Virus record (IMG/VR): IMGVR_UViG_3300028840_002104
Span: 21,819 to 85,818 of that record
Reading direction: 5' to 3' (one strand)
Source of the DNA: a virus
Length of the DNA: 64,000 nucleotides
Within the stretch, counting starts at the first letter, position 1; every line of letters starts with the position of its first letter. The notes under the pieces are model-generated. The model ran no database searches. It was given only the letters and a program-made list of their open reading frames with translations, and was not told where the DNA came from. Of this stretch, positions 25,701 to 33,564 are shown piece by piece. The translations under genes and the position numbers were made by a program.

Positions 25701-27049
25701 TGCTTTTCAATGAAGATGTGGCCTTTGCTCCTCCGGTTGACCATGTTGTGGAGAAGAAGATTGTCAGGGTTCCTTCCTTTGCCCAAGGTGCCTATACGAG
25801 ACTAGGCGCACGTGTCCGAGGAGAGGTCAGTGGGGTCAAGAGGTTTCATTGGGGAAGCTACTGGCATACTCGTGATGGTTACGGCCAGTCTGCTGTCATA
25901 ATGGCGGAAGAGCTTCACAAGCGCGGTTATGAGATGGAGCTTCGCGATACCGGCAACGAATACCAGACCTTAGATTGCGCGGAGTCTCGATTGATCCAGA
26001 AGCTGCGGAAGAAGAGAGTCTCTGATCCTGATTTTGAGTTTGCTTTCTGCATGGCTCCAGACATGGGAATGTTAGATCTTACCTCGCCCTTCTTAGTTTT
26101 CTATTCGATGTGGGAAGCTACCGAACTTCCGAAGACGTGGATTCCATTTATTCGAGAGGCAGACACCATTATCACGCCTTCGGAGTGGGTAGCTTCCGTT
26201 TTTCATGCTGCGGTCAAGAATCTGAGCATTCCTGTTGTGGTGGTGAATGTCCCTCTTCGCTCGGAAGTCTACAAGTTTCGGGAAAAGGCTTTCCTCAAGA
26301 GAATGTATAGGACACTTTCTAAGAGGCGGCCTAAGCCTTTTAGGTTTCTTTTCGTGAGCACGCCCGTTAAGAGAAAAGGAATAGATGTTCTGATTGAGGC
26401 ATTTCAGCAGGCGTTTCCTGTTGAGGCTTTGGATAACGTGGCTCTCCACCTTCATATGCGAACAGGCCCTTTGAATAGGCACGTCTTTCCAGAGCAGGAT
26501 AAAGTAGCGGCGCGGGTTGAAGACGACTACAGAATTACTTACAACCTCAAGCCCATACCGTTGAGGAAACTCCTGAAGGTATATGACAAGCATGATTGCC
26601 TAGTTCACACTTCAAGGTCGGAAGGTTTCGGTCTCACTCCTTGTCAGGCTATGGCGTGTGGCTTGCCTGTGATCTGCACGAACGCTACAGGCTGTACGGA
26701 ATACGTGATGTCGCCTGAGCCCTACGCTTTTCCGATCAACATCTCAGGTTGGGAAAGCTGTGACCACGCATTCTACAAGGAAGGCGAGTGGTCAACTCCT
26801 GACGTGGGTCATGCGGCACATCAAATGAGGTATGTCTATGAGCACAGAGAAGAGGCCATGGATAGAGCCAACAAAGGCTCAAGGTGGGTTCTCAAGAATT
26901 TTGGCCGAGAGGCGACAGTAGCAAAGCTGGAAAGGGCGCTTGAATGGTCAAAAGCAGTACACAATTTGAAGATGAGGTCGCTGAAGAATTCGGCGGGAGA
27001 AGACAACTCGCATCAGGTTCCATCCCAGGTAGTCCGGGTGACGTTGTAG
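25700..27049 (+). CDS. Glycosyltransferase, GT4 type (GT-B fold)
   Basis: The product is 449 residues. The C-terminal half has the GT4 signature: FVSTPVKRKGIDVLIEAF (about residue 215), then HTSRSEGFGLTPCQAMACG (about 305) carrying the EX7E-type motif, then LPVICTNATGCTEYV. The N-terminal Rossmann half has YWHTRDGYGQSA. It transfers a sugar from an activated donor to an unknown acceptor; DNA, virion protein or host surface are possible. It sits unexpectedly between recA and a resolvase-like nuclease. Its end overlaps the next gene by 106 nt. Confidence 0.82.
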   Translation: MLFNEDVAFAPPVDHVVEKKIVRVPSFAQGAYTRLGARVRGEVSGVKRFHWGSYWHTRDGYGQSAVIMAEELHKRGYEMELRDTGNEYQTLDCAESRLIQKLRKKRVSDPDFEFAFCMAPDMGMLDLTSPFLVFYSMWEATELPKTWIPFIREADTIITPSEWVASVFHAAVKNLSIPVVVVNVPLRSEVYKFREKAFLKRMYRTLSKRRPKPFRFLFVSTPVKRKGIDVLIEAFQQAFPVEALDNVALHLHMRTGPLNRHVFPEQDKVAARVEDDYRITYNLKPIPLRKLLKVYDKHDCLVHTSRSEGFGLTPCQAMACGLPVICTNATGCTEYVMSPEPYAFPINISGWESCDHAFYKEGEWSTPDVGHAAHQMRYVYEHREEAMDRANKGSRWVLKNFGREATVAKLERALEWSKAVHNLKMRSLKNSAGEDNSHQVPSQVVRVTL

Positions 27050-27306
27050 TTTCGGATGAGTACCTGATTGAGTGCAAAGAGACAGATAAGACTCAGTTCA
27101 TTCTAAAACGAAGTATTTGGGGAAAGATAATAAAGGAGTCTCTTAGTCTGGGCTTGGTTCCTGCGATAGCTCTTCGATTTTGGGGTTGTAATCGAACAGG
27201 ATTTAGGCGAAGAGATCTTATCATTCTAGACAGACACGAGTTTCTTGCGTTGTTGGACGAACTCAGAGAGTACAGGGAGAGCGAAGATGCCAAGAGGCAT
27301 GAGTGA
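26944..27306 (+). CDS. Holliday-junction-resolvase-like PD-(D/E)XK nuclease
   Basis: The product is 120 residues. The order of motifs fits the small resolvase/VRR-like fold: FEDEVAEEFGGRRQLASGS, PGDVVVSDEYLIECKETD (Asp plus ExK), and then WGKIIKESLSLGLVPAIAL. It would cut branched DNA intermediates. A second protein with a similar pattern is encoded at 30564. The start overlaps the glycosyltransferase by 106 nt but the nuclease motifs begin early, so a much shorter form is unlikely. Confidence 0.68.
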   Translation: MVKSSTQFEDEVAEEFGGRRQLASGSIPGSPGDVVVSDEYLIECKETDKTQFILKRSIWGKIIKESLSLGLVPAIALRFWGCNRTGFRRRDLIILDRHEFLALLDELREYRESEDAKRHE

Positions 27307-27538
27307 GATACGGAGAGCAGCCAAAGAAGGTCGTAAGGTCAAAATTCGTTATCTTCGGAAAGGTCGCGGTAGAGACAGAGATCGAATGGTCACCAGAACT
27401 GTTACCGGCTACGAGCGGAAAGGCCGCTACTTGTATGTTGACCACAGAGGCAGAACGAAGTCGTTTATTGCCTCTAGAATTCAGTCGGCGCGGATTGCAA
27501 AGACGAAAGCAGAACCTAAGTATCCAGTAAAGCTTTGA
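27287..27538 (+). CDS. Small WYL-like beta-barrel protein
   Basis: The product is 83 residues from ATG 27287. It reads like a minimal WYL or SH3-like barrel: VKIRYLRKGRG, then VTRTVTGYERKGRYLYVDH, then RGRTKSFIASRIQSARI. WYL domains often sense nucleic-acid ligands in regulators; here no HTH accompanies it. The assignment is tentative. Confidence 0.45.
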   Translation: MPRGMSEIRRAAKEGRKVKIRYLRKGRGRDRDRMVTRTVTGYERKGRYLYVDHRGRTKSFIASRIQSARIAKTKAEPKYPVKL

Positions 27539-27550
27539 AAGAAAAATAGA

Positions 27551-27766
27551 ATGCGAGAGAAGGAGAGGCTGAGAAATTCGATAATGCACCACGAGTTGTC
27601 AGATAATCAGGAGAACGACGTATCTGCGGTGAGGCAAGATGCCTACGATCTTGGTGAGAGCCTCTTAGCTTATTGCCCTGAGTGTAGGGAAAGGTCTTTG
27701 GCTATGACAAAGCTGGAAGAGTGTTTGATGTGGGCAGTTAAAGCAATTGCTTTGAATGAGGAGTAG
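27551..27766 (+). CDS. Acb2/Tad1-like cyclic-nucleotide-sequestering anti-defence protein
   Basis: The product is 71 residues. The C-terminal two-helix hairpin AVRQDAYDLGESLLAY / CPECRERSLAMTKLEECLMW, ending AIALNEE, closely follows the pattern of small phage proteins assigned to the Acb2/Tad1 hairpin domain (consensus like 'R..A..LA..I...PDSREKSLA.T.LE.A.MWANAAIARNE', written from memory). Known members bind cyclic oligonucleotides or cyclic ADP-ribose derivatives and block CBASS or Thoeris immunity. Ligand cannot be inferred. Confidence 0.62.
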   Translation: MREKERLRNSIMHHELSDNQENDVSAVRQDAYDLGESLLAYCPECRERSLAMTKLEECLMWAVKAIALNEE

Positions 27767-27781
27767 TGAAAGGAGTAGAGA

Positions 27782-28309
27782 ATGGGAGAATGTTTCATGG
27801 TTTTGATCTTATGGTCAGATGGTTCAGTTACTCAGAAGGCCATGACTATTGATGATCTTGAGGACTTTTTCCGAAAGCAGAAGACAGAGGAATCCTACAA
27901 AGGCTCCCGGGTCTTCAGGTATGTCGAGAAAGAAGATGTCATAGGAGACTTTGAGGAGCTAGTGAACGGCAATTGGTCTGAGTTAGATCCTTCGAGAAGA
28001 GCTATTCAGGCAGCGTTGTCAAGTCTCCAGGAGGAAAGTCCCGAAAAAGAAGAAAGGACTTATCTGATCTTTGGTTGTACTTCTGGCCAGATCTATGTAG
28101 AGCAAGGATTAGTCTTTGTTCCGAAGGGAACAGAAATCCTTGAAGTTACAGGTTCTCAACAGGTAGTCCTCACGGATGTTGATCCTAGTACGATTGCTCG
28201 GACTTCGGTTCCTGGCGTTGGCCGCTGTATCTTTCTCCCGAAGGAAGCTTATAGGGATGTAAGAGCTACTGACTCAGGCACGCCTGCTCCGGTATTGAGG
28301 GGGTACTAG
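27782..28309 (+). CDS. Protein of unknown function
   Basis: The product is 175 residues. No motif is recognised. The N-terminal 60 residues are mixed alpha/beta, and the C-terminal half is beta-rich and Val/Thr-rich. It directly precedes the Cas4-like nuclease with no gap. Confidence 0.5.
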   Translation: MGECFMVLILWSDGSVTQKAMTIDDLEDFFRKQKTEESYKGSRVFRYVEKEDVIGDFEELVNGNWSELDPSRRAIQAALSSLQEESPEKEERTYLIFGCTSGQIYVEQGLVFVPKGTEILEVTGSQQVVLTDVDPSTIARTSVPGVGRCIFLPKEAYRDVRATDSGTPAPVLRGY

Positions 28310-29287
28310 ATGAGCTTGAAGGATGCCGTGGCGAGGGCTTCAGCGAATAAAGGACTACTTGTTCCTCTCATGCGAGACTTTATCGCGGCTGAAGAGCAAG
28401 CGGTCCTAGATGGTAGAATGAAAGGCTGGAAGATAGCTGCTCACGAGAGAAATAGCCTCTTAGAGCTTTTGGCTATGCAGGAAGACGAAGTAAAGAATGG
28501 CCAAGACAAAGGTATTGTAGGCAGAAATGATTCTGATGGAAATCCCCTTCTGCATCCTTCGCAGATGATGAAGTGTCTGAGGCAGCAGGCGTATAAGTAC
28601 TTCAAAGCTCCAGGACAAGCAGGTTCTTCTAGAGAGGTCTTCGAGGGCCACCAAAAGATGTCCAATGGTACTTACTTTCACTATCGGATACAGTCATTGT
28701 TGATGCGTATGGGCATCTTGGTGGCTCCGGAGATCCTCATTGACGGGTTTCTCGGTCCCTGTCACGTGGTAGGCCATGGTGATGGCATAGTCGTGGTCTC
28801 GGAAGAGCACTTCCCCAATTTTGGTGGTGTCTTTGGTCAACGGTATCTTCTTGAGCTGAAGAGCGCCAATGACAGGAATTTCTGTCTTTTCGCGGGAGGG
28901 AAGATCTACGAAAGCTATCTTTACCAGGTGCAGATTTACATGCACTTTGTGAAGGCCAAGGGATGTATTCTTCTCTTCGAGGACAAAGATAATCAGAGAA
29001 AGTTGGACATTCTGATTGAGTACAACCCAGAAGTCGTTGACAAGGCTCAAGAGAGAATGTCGGATCTTCATTTTGCCCTGTTGAATGGTGAATTGCCTCC
29101 AGCAGAGAAAGCTTGGACATGCAAGTGGTGTCCTTATGGCCTTCTCTGTGCAGATGAGAATGAAACAAGGAGATGGCTAGATGAAGTTCACAAAGAGTCA
29201 GGAAAAGCTGACGCACTTCGAGACTCAGGCAATAAAACGAGTGGAGCAAAAGGGCTTCGCTTTACCCCCGCGTCCAAGAAAAACTGA
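28310..29287 (+). CDS. Cas4/RecB-like PD-(D/E)XK exonuclease
   Basis: The product is 325 residues. Motifs: LHPSQMMKCLRQQAYKYF (about residue 83), corresponding to the S-x-L-xx-C-xR start of the RecB/Cas4 fold; GHGDGIVVV (about 154); YLLELKSAND (about 182, ExK); YLYQVQIYMH (about 204, QxxxY); and the C-terminal CKWCPYGLLC. One early Cys plus three late Cys are expected to bind a 4Fe-4S cluster. It probably resects DNA ends for RecA-mediated recombination. Confidence 0.78.
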   Translation: MSLKDAVARASANKGLLVPLMRDFIAAEEQAVLDGRMKGWKIAAHERNSLLELLAMQEDEVKNGQDKGIVGRNDSDGNPLLHPSQMMKCLRQQAYKYFKAPGQAGSSREVFEGHQKMSNGTYFHYRIQSLLMRMGILVAPEILIDGFLGPCHVVGHGDGIVVVSEEHFPNFGGVFGQRYLLELKSANDRNFCLFAGGKIYESYLYQVQIYMHFVKAKGCILLFEDKDNQRKLDILIEYNPEVVDKAQERMSDLHFALLNGELPPAEKAWTCKWCPYGLLCADENETRRWLDEVHKESGKADALRDSGNKTSGAKGLRFTPASKKN

Positions 29288-29657
29288 CAAGTATCAGGAT
29301 CTTCCTGACAACATCACAGAGATCTCCTCAGAAGAGCTTGGGGAACGCTATGCAGCTATGGTTGCTTGGTGGGCTTATGCTGAGGCGAAGCTAGGTCTAT
29401 CCCAGGCGCGGCTTGTGGAAACGGCCAGAAACGTCAGCAGCAGGGAGACCTCTCTCTTAGCCCAGTGTACTTCTAAGGAAAAGTGGCGCTTCGAGAAGTA
29501 CCTCTGGACTGATGAGATCTGGTTAACGCTCACCAGTGATAGGGATAAAGATTTGGCCTATCACAATCTCCTCCAGCAGTTAGCGAAGCGGTATGAGAAG
29601 TTCGCTTCCTGCTTGTCCAGGGAGATAACCAGAAGGGGGATAGCTTTCGATGCTTAA
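29181..29657 (+). CDS. Helical protein of unknown function
   Basis: The product is 158 residues and overlaps the nuclease gene by 107 nt; a later start is possible but none has a better SD. It is alpha-helical (MVAWWAYAEAKLGLSQARL) and reminiscent of small phage proteins that accompany Cas4-like nucleases. No function is assigned. Confidence 0.5.
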   Translation: MKFTKSQEKLTHFETQAIKRVEQKGFALPPRPRKTDKYQDLPDNITEISSEELGERYAAMVAWWAYAEAKLGLSQARLVETARNVSSRETSLLAQCTSKEKWRFEKYLWTDEIWLTLTSDRDKDLAYHNLLQQLAKRYEKFASCLSREITRRGIAFDA

Positions 29658-29841
29658 AGATGTGTACGTTGTTGAGAAATGGGAGCCTCACGAGTGCTCT
29701 GAGATTGTTGGTGTCTTTGCTGACAAAGAGGACGCTTTAGAGGCGGGGAAGACTTATGTGAATCCTGATCGTTGCTGCTGGGCTATTACTAGATATCCGT
29801 TGAACAAGCGATTTCACGGGCAAGTTATTTTCAGAAGCTAG
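29650..29841 (+). CDS. Small protein of unknown function
   Basis: The product is 63 residues, overlapping the previous gene by 8 nt. The layout beta-strand (DVYVVEKWEP), EIVGVFADKEDALEAG helix, then strands, resembles short alpha/beta phage proteins of unknown role. Confidence 0.5.
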   Translation: MLKDVYVVEKWEPHECSEIVGVFADKEDALEAGKTYVNPDRCCWAITRYPLNKRFHGQVIFRS

Positions 29842-29849
29842 GAGAAGAA

Positions 29850-30083
29850 ATGATAGAAGCTGAACGAGAGTTTCAAATGTGCAGCAAGTATATCTCAGAG
29901 CTTCAGTTTCTCAGAGGAGAGCTTCACGGTCTTCTCAGAATGATGGACAACAACAAGCGGATAATTGAACATGCTCTAGAGCGTGTAGAGAAGGCTACAG
30001 GTTTTCCTATGACCATGGAGACCTGGCAGAACGCTTCTCTTAGGCAGGCTGAAGAGCGGCATCAAAGGAAGAGAGATGCCTAA
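29850..30083 (+). CDS. Small coiled-coil protein
   Basis: The product is 77 residues with SD TAGGAGAAG. It is almost entirely helical and charged (FLRGELHGLLRMMDNNKRII). It overlaps the endolysin-like gene by 8 nt. Function is unknown. Confidence 0.5.
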   Translation: MIEAEREFQMCSKYISELQFLRGELHGLLRMMDNNKRIIEHALERVEKATGFPMTMETWQNASLRQAEERHQRKRDA

Positions 30084-30537
30084 GTACATACACACGGACT
30101 ACAATCCTCTGGTTACATTCGATGAAGAGCATGGATGGTTTTATGAGGTCAAACCGGGCTCTCCTGATGAGGTTCTCGATTTCGCGCCTAGCTGTTGGTT
30201 CTCTCTCAGGGAGTTTAGGTGTCCTTGCTGTCAAGCGGTGATTGTTTCCTCAAAGTTGATTAACAAGCTTACGCTTTTGAGGGAAGAGCTACAGTTTCAG
30301 GTAACCATTTCGAGTGGCTACCGTTGTGAGGCGAAGAACACGGCGGTAGGCGGAGTTCCTAACTCTCAGCACTTGAAGGGTACGGCAGTAGACATCCCCA
30401 AGTACACTCAGGATGTTGTTGTAGTCAGAACTATGAGGGCTGCTCTTGAGAGGCGATTTGCTCAAGGCGGCATGGGCGAGTACTCAGGACATTTTCACGT
30501 TGATGTGCGTGGATTTCGTGCTCGTTGGCGGAAGTAA
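30076..30537 (+). CDS. Peptidase M15-type endolysin-like protein
   Basis: The product is 153 residues. The M15 D,D-carboxypeptidase/endopeptidase motifs are clear: SSGYRCEAKNTAVGG (about residue 76), SQHLKGTAVDI (His and Asp zinc ligands, about 96), and HFHVDVRG near the C-terminus (third ligand). The N-terminal FSLREFRCPCC is also common in this family. It has no signal peptide. It would cut peptidoglycan cross-links during lysis or act in the virion. Confidence 0.83.
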   Translation: MPKYIHTDYNPLVTFDEEHGWFYEVKPGSPDEVLDFAPSCWFSLREFRCPCCQAVIVSSKLINKLTLLREELQFQVTISSGYRCEAKNTAVGGVPNSQHLKGTAVDIPKYTQDVVVVRTMRAALERRFAQGGMGEYSGHFHVDVRGFRARWRK

Positions 30538-30548
30538 CCCCACATCTG

Positions 30549-30559
30549 GTATACTTTGG
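30549..30559 (+). promoter_or_regulatory. Possible extended -10 element
   Basis: TGGTATACTTT after the M15 gene stop contains TGnTATACT, an extended -10. No -35 match is present at 17 bp. It is placed 5 nt before the next ATG, so any transcript would be leaderless or start further down. Weak. Confidence 0.25.
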
Positions 30560-30563
30560 ATAG

Positions 30564-30908
30564 ATGACGGCACGATCTACATGGAAGGCGAATGAGCGTA
30601 AGGCAGCAGGTTTCTTTGGCTCGGTTCGTAACCGATGTTCTGGCTCATCGGGAAGGTCAGACCTTAGCCGTTCTGACTCCACGAATGAGCGGATCTACGT
30701 TGAGACGAAAACTTCAAAACGAAGCAGTCTTCACACTCTTTTCCGCGAGACAGAAGACAAGGCGGCCAAAGAAGGAAAAATCCCAATCCTCCAGATATTC
30801 CGTACTGGTGATAGACGAGGCCCCCTGATTACGCTTAGACCGGAGCACCTTCTCTATGTTGCTTTTGAACGATTGCTTGCTATGCTTGAGGAGGCTCTAG
30901 ATGAATGA
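30564..30908 (+). CDS. Resolvase-like PD-(D/E)XK nuclease
   Basis: The product is 114 residues. KANERKAAGFFGSVRNRCSG, then SDLSRSDSTNERIYVETKTS gives an Asp and an ExK (VETK) in the spacing of small archaeal-type Holliday-junction-resolvase-like nucleases, followed by KAAKEGKIPILQIF. It is distinct from the nuclease at 26944. The start has a weak SD. Confidence 0.55.
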   Translation: MTARSTWKANERKAAGFFGSVRNRCSGSSGRSDLSRSDSTNERIYVETKTSKRSSLHTLFRETEDKAAKEGKIPILQIFRTGDRRGPLITLRPEHLLYVAFERLLAMLEEALDE

Positions 30909-31308
30909 CGCTGAATCTTTCTATCCTGAGTACACTGTTGGGGAGTTAACTCTCAAGATCAAGGGGACGACTAGCCCTCAAGGTGCTGCTCAGTTTGCCG
31001 TTGCGCGGTTGCGCGAAGGCGAGTGGTATGTGGACTTTGTTTTCATGGGGGGCAATGCTGGCCAGCAGGCAGACAAGGCTTGTTATGCCGCCCACAGGAG
31101 TTTGGTGATAGAGTGGGGCATTGATGCCTTCTTTATTCCGCTTCGATTTGTGGCCCAGACGAGACCAGAGAGAGATCCTCAGACAGGAGAAGTTACTCGT
31201 CCGCTGAAGGACATCTTTGTGTGGCGGCTTTGGCGTTCGGAAGCCTACTATGACGTGGCGGCGGAAGAAAGAAGAGCCCCTACAGCAGCTAAGCACACTG
31301 GGACGTAG
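30901..31308 (+). CDS. Protein of unknown function
   Basis: The product is 135 residues, overlapping the previous gene by 8 nt. Mixed alpha/beta, no recognised motif, basic C-terminus. It is the last gene before a promoter-operator region. Confidence 0.5.
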   Translation: MNDAESFYPEYTVGELTLKIKGTTSPQGAAQFAVARLREGEWYVDFVFMGGNAGQQADKACYAAHRSLVIEWGIDAFFIPLRFVAQTRPERDPQTGEVTRPLKDIFVWRLWRSEAYYDVAAEERRAPTAAKHTGT

Positions 31309-31367
31309 AATTTGCAGTTTTTGGTCGATTCGTTCTATGAAAGCGTGTATTTTTGTCAGTTGTTTCG

Positions 31368-31397
31368 TTGACAGGCGCTTCGGATCTCCCATAGCAT
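31368..31397 (+). promoter_or_regulatory. Sigma70-type promoter
   Basis: TTGACA (31368-31373), an 18-bp spacer, and TAGCAT (31392-31397) lie in the 140-base gap between 31308 and 31450. Confidence 0.6.
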
Positions 31398-31414
31398 AGT
31401 GTATAGAAACACTA
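31397..31414. promoter_or_regulatory. Palindromic candidate operator at the transcription start
   Basis: TAGTGT (31397-31402), 6 nt, ACACTA (31409-31414) is a perfect 6-bp inverted repeat across the expected start of the 31368 promoter, in the same relative place as the palindrome at 9552. Confidence 0.45.
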
Positions 31415-31449
31415 TTACACCTCAGTTACCTTTTGAAAGGAGGTAGATT

Positions 31450-31662
31450 ATGGGAGGTGGCGGCGCAACTTACACGATGGTAGAAGCTGATGGCACTAGG
31501 ACTCCTGGTCTCACGTATGCCGATGCCCGACAGTTCGTAGGACAGAGAGGTATCCGAATGGAAACGGCGACAGGTCGAGAGTATAGGCCGAGACCTCGAA
31601 GAGCAGCGGCTACAGGAAGACGGCGAACGGCTTTTGAAGCACAGAGAGCCTACGCTAGGTAA
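31450..31662 (+). CDS. Small basic protein
   Basis: The product is 70 residues, with AAAGGAGG before the ATG. It starts MGGGGATYTMVEADG and ends in an Arg-rich helix (RPRRAAATGRRRTAFEAQRA). It has its own promoter and is followed by a strong terminator, so it is a single-gene transcription unit, probably well expressed. It may bind nucleic acid; function unknown. Confidence 0.6.
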   Translation: MGGGGATYTMVEADGTRTPGLTYADARQFVGQRGIRMETATGREYRPRPRRAAATGRRRTAFEAQRAYAR

Positions 31663-31677
31663 GTTCTAGTAATGATA

Positions 31678-31711
31678 CAGAAGTAAGTAAATGTAGCCCT
31701 AACTTGCTTCT
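31678..31711 (+). promoter_or_regulatory. 11-bp hairpin after the 31450 gene
   Basis: CAGAAGTAAGT (31678-31688) pairs with ACTTGCTTCTG (31701-31711), with one G-U pair and a 12-nt loop. It stands between the gene stop and the terminator and may stabilise the 3' end. Confidence 0.5.
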
Positions 31712-31720
31712 GGTCGGTGT

Positions 31721-31749
31721 GGGGAGGTCGTTTCGGCCTCCCCTTTTTT
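31721..31749 (+). terminator. Rho-independent terminator
   Basis: GGGGAGGTCG-TTT-CGGCCTCCCC forms a 10-bp stem (one G-U) at 31721-31743, followed by six T. It separates the unit at 31450 from queC. Confidence 0.85.
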
Positions 31750-31765
31750 GAATGGAGGTATGACA

Positions 31766-32533
31766 ATGGATGCTAGAATTAGGGCGCTTCTTCTCTTTTC
31801 AGGTGGTCTTGATAGCACAGTAGCCTTGTGGCATATCCTGAAAGACCACGATCTTCGGACAGTCTGTCTTCACTTTACCCACGGGCTGAAACCTACTCAC
31901 CATATCACCGATCTATCCGCAATCATCAATGAAGCCAATGATGAGTTCGGAAGAAACAGTGTCACTCTTGAGGTTGTTCATCTTCCCGACTTTTGGCTAG
32001 GTCTTGAGGACTACCAGCCTGAGTGGAGACTGAAAGCAGCCGAAGGCCCTACCAACAGGGAAATTCTCCACGCTCGAAACCTGGTCTATCTGTCTCTTGC
32101 TGTTCCTTACGCCATCCGTTTTGGGGCCAACAATATTTTCACAGGATTTCTCGCTGGTGTTCCTGTCGTCCCACCTGACGCGACTCTTCAGTTCTCGGAA
32201 ATGGCAGAAAAGGTTATCCACGAAGCGATAGGCGAAACTCTTCTAGAGAACTTTGGCGGCCTGGCCGTCATTTCTCCCATGATAGCTATGGATAAGCTAG
32301 ATGTCTGGAAACACGCAGATCAGTTTGGCATTCTAGGTCTTGTCAAGGATCGTGCGTCTAGTTGCAACGCATTCTTCATCAATGACCCTGATCTCCTTGT
32401 TGCGGAGCATTCTTGGGGATGGGGTTGCGGTAAATGTCAGTCATGCGAAGAAAGGGCGAATTCCTGGGAAGCATTTCAGAAAATCAGAAAGGTCGGAGGC
32501 AAAGGTGAACAGCAGGGAGAGACAGAAGGCTGA
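31766..32533 (+). CDS. queC: QueC, 7-cyano-7-deazaguanine (preQ0) synthase
   Basis: The product is 255 residues; ATG 31766 has GGAGG 7 nt upstream. The PP-loop LLFSGGLDSTVALW (about residue 8) binds ATP. The C-terminal SSCNAF...GWGCGKCQSCEERA supplies the four zinc Cys. QueC converts 7-carboxy-7-deazaguanine to preQ0. In phages this feeds insertion of deazaguanine into DNA; the other steps are encoded next to it and DpdA at 37935. No amidotransferase (Gat) extension is present. Confidence 0.92.
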   Translation: MDARIRALLLFSGGLDSTVALWHILKDHDLRTVCLHFTHGLKPTHHITDLSAIINEANDEFGRNSVTLEVVHLPDFWLGLEDYQPEWRLKAAEGPTNREILHARNLVYLSLAVPYAIRFGANNIFTGFLAGVPVVPPDATLQFSEMAEKVIHEAIGETLLENFGGLAVISPMIAMDKLDVWKHADQFGILGLVKDRASSCNAFFINDPDLLVAEHSWGWGCGKCQSCEERANSWEAFQKIRKVGGKGEQQGETEG

Positions 32534-33104
32534 GAATGCCCTTCGGCGGATGTTCTCAGTTTACCGCGACAAGGACGATATTCCGCACATAGAGTTTAAG
32601 ACGACCAGTACGAAAGACACTCCCGCACGTGTAGTTCGTATGTACGAGGAGTTCTTCTCTGCGGAAGAGCCTGACTTCACAACCTTTTCCGCTGATGTAG
32701 ACACTCTTGTCGTTGTTCGGGATATCGAGTTTGTCTCTGTCTGCGAACATCATCTACTCCCATTCTATGGCCGCGCCCATGTAGGCTACCTGCCAGACGG
32801 GAAAATAGCTGGCTTGTCAAAGTTTGGTCGTGTGGTTGACTTCTTCGCCAAGAGGCCGCAGCTTCAGGAAAGAATGACTGATGAGACTGCGGAGTATCTT
32901 ATGAAGAAGCTCAAGCCACGCGCTCTGTGTGTTTATGTGGAAGCCAAGCATACTTGCATGGCTCTGCGCGGAACAAGAAAGCTCAATTCAACTACGGTTA
33001 CTCATGCAATTCGAGGGAATGAAGAGAAAGTGCGTTTCGAGGTGAAGCGTGAATTTCTCCAGATGCTAAAAGGAGGTCTGAGTAATGGTGGCAACAGTTA
33101 TTAA
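32505..33104 (+). CDS. folE: GTP cyclohydrolase I, FolE
   Basis: The product is 199 residues. GTG 32505 is chosen because GGAGG lies upstream within the end of queC and the FolE core starts soon after. Motifs: SVCEHHLLPFYGRAHVGYLP (zinc Cys and His, about residue 80), GLSKFGRVVDFFAKRPQLQE, and EAKHTCMALRG. It forms dihydroneopterin triphosphate from GTP, the first step of deazaguanine synthesis. It overlaps queC by 29 nt and queD by 20 nt. Confidence 0.92.
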   Translation: MNSRERQKAENALRRMFSVYRDKDDIPHIEFKTTSTKDTPARVVRMYEEFFSAEEPDFTTFSADVDTLVVVRDIEFVSVCEHHLLPFYGRAHVGYLPDGKIAGLSKFGRVVDFFAKRPQLQERMTDETAEYLMKKLKPRALCVYVEAKHTCMALRGTRKLNSTTVTHAIRGNEEKVRFEVKREFLQMLKGGLSNGGNSY

Positions 33105-33564
33105 GCAACTGAAGTCTCTCTCCCTTGCCCACAAGCTCACTTCTCGTAAGGCGGGAAAGTGTTGTCGTCTACACGGGCATAACTACCAAATTACGGTTTT
33201 CTATGAGGACGAGGTTGATGAAGAGACTGGCATGGTTCTGAACTTTAGTGAGTTCGACCTTCTTGAGGAGTTTATTTCTTGGCTTTTTGACCACAGAGCG
33301 GTCAAGAAGGCTACCAGGCACACTAAGGATTACTTGGCTTTTCCTTTTGAGCCTACGGCTGAGATGCTGGCCGCCACTATCGCTTACTCAGCTTTTCTGA
33401 CGCTCAAGCCTTCAGCTCACGGAGCGATTATGGTGCAGGTGTCTGAAACAGACAGGTGCGCTGCCAGATATCGCTTAGCTTTAGGAGGGCTTCCGGAGAA
33501 GCTAGAGGATTGGATTGTAGACATGCTATCTCGTTTTAGAGTAGGGGGAGTGGCACATGAGTGA
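33085..33564 (+). CDS. queD: QueD, 6-carboxytetrahydropterin synthase
   Basis: The product is 159 residues with AAAGGAGG upstream. The PTPS-family residues are visible: LAHKLTSRKAGKCCRLHGHN (His ligand, catalytic Cys, HGHNY), FDHRAV, EPTAEMLA, and SETDRCAARY. It turns dihydroneopterin triphosphate into 6-carboxytetrahydropterin. It is translationally coupled to folE and queE. Confidence 0.92.
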   Translation: MVATVIKQLKSLSLAHKLTSRKAGKCCRLHGHNYQITVFYEDEVDEETGMVLNFSEFDLLEEFISWLFDHRAVKKATRHTKDYLAFPFEPTAEMLAATIAYSAFLTLKPSAHGAIMVQVSETDRCAARYRLALGGLPEKLEDWIVDMLSRFRVGGVAHE

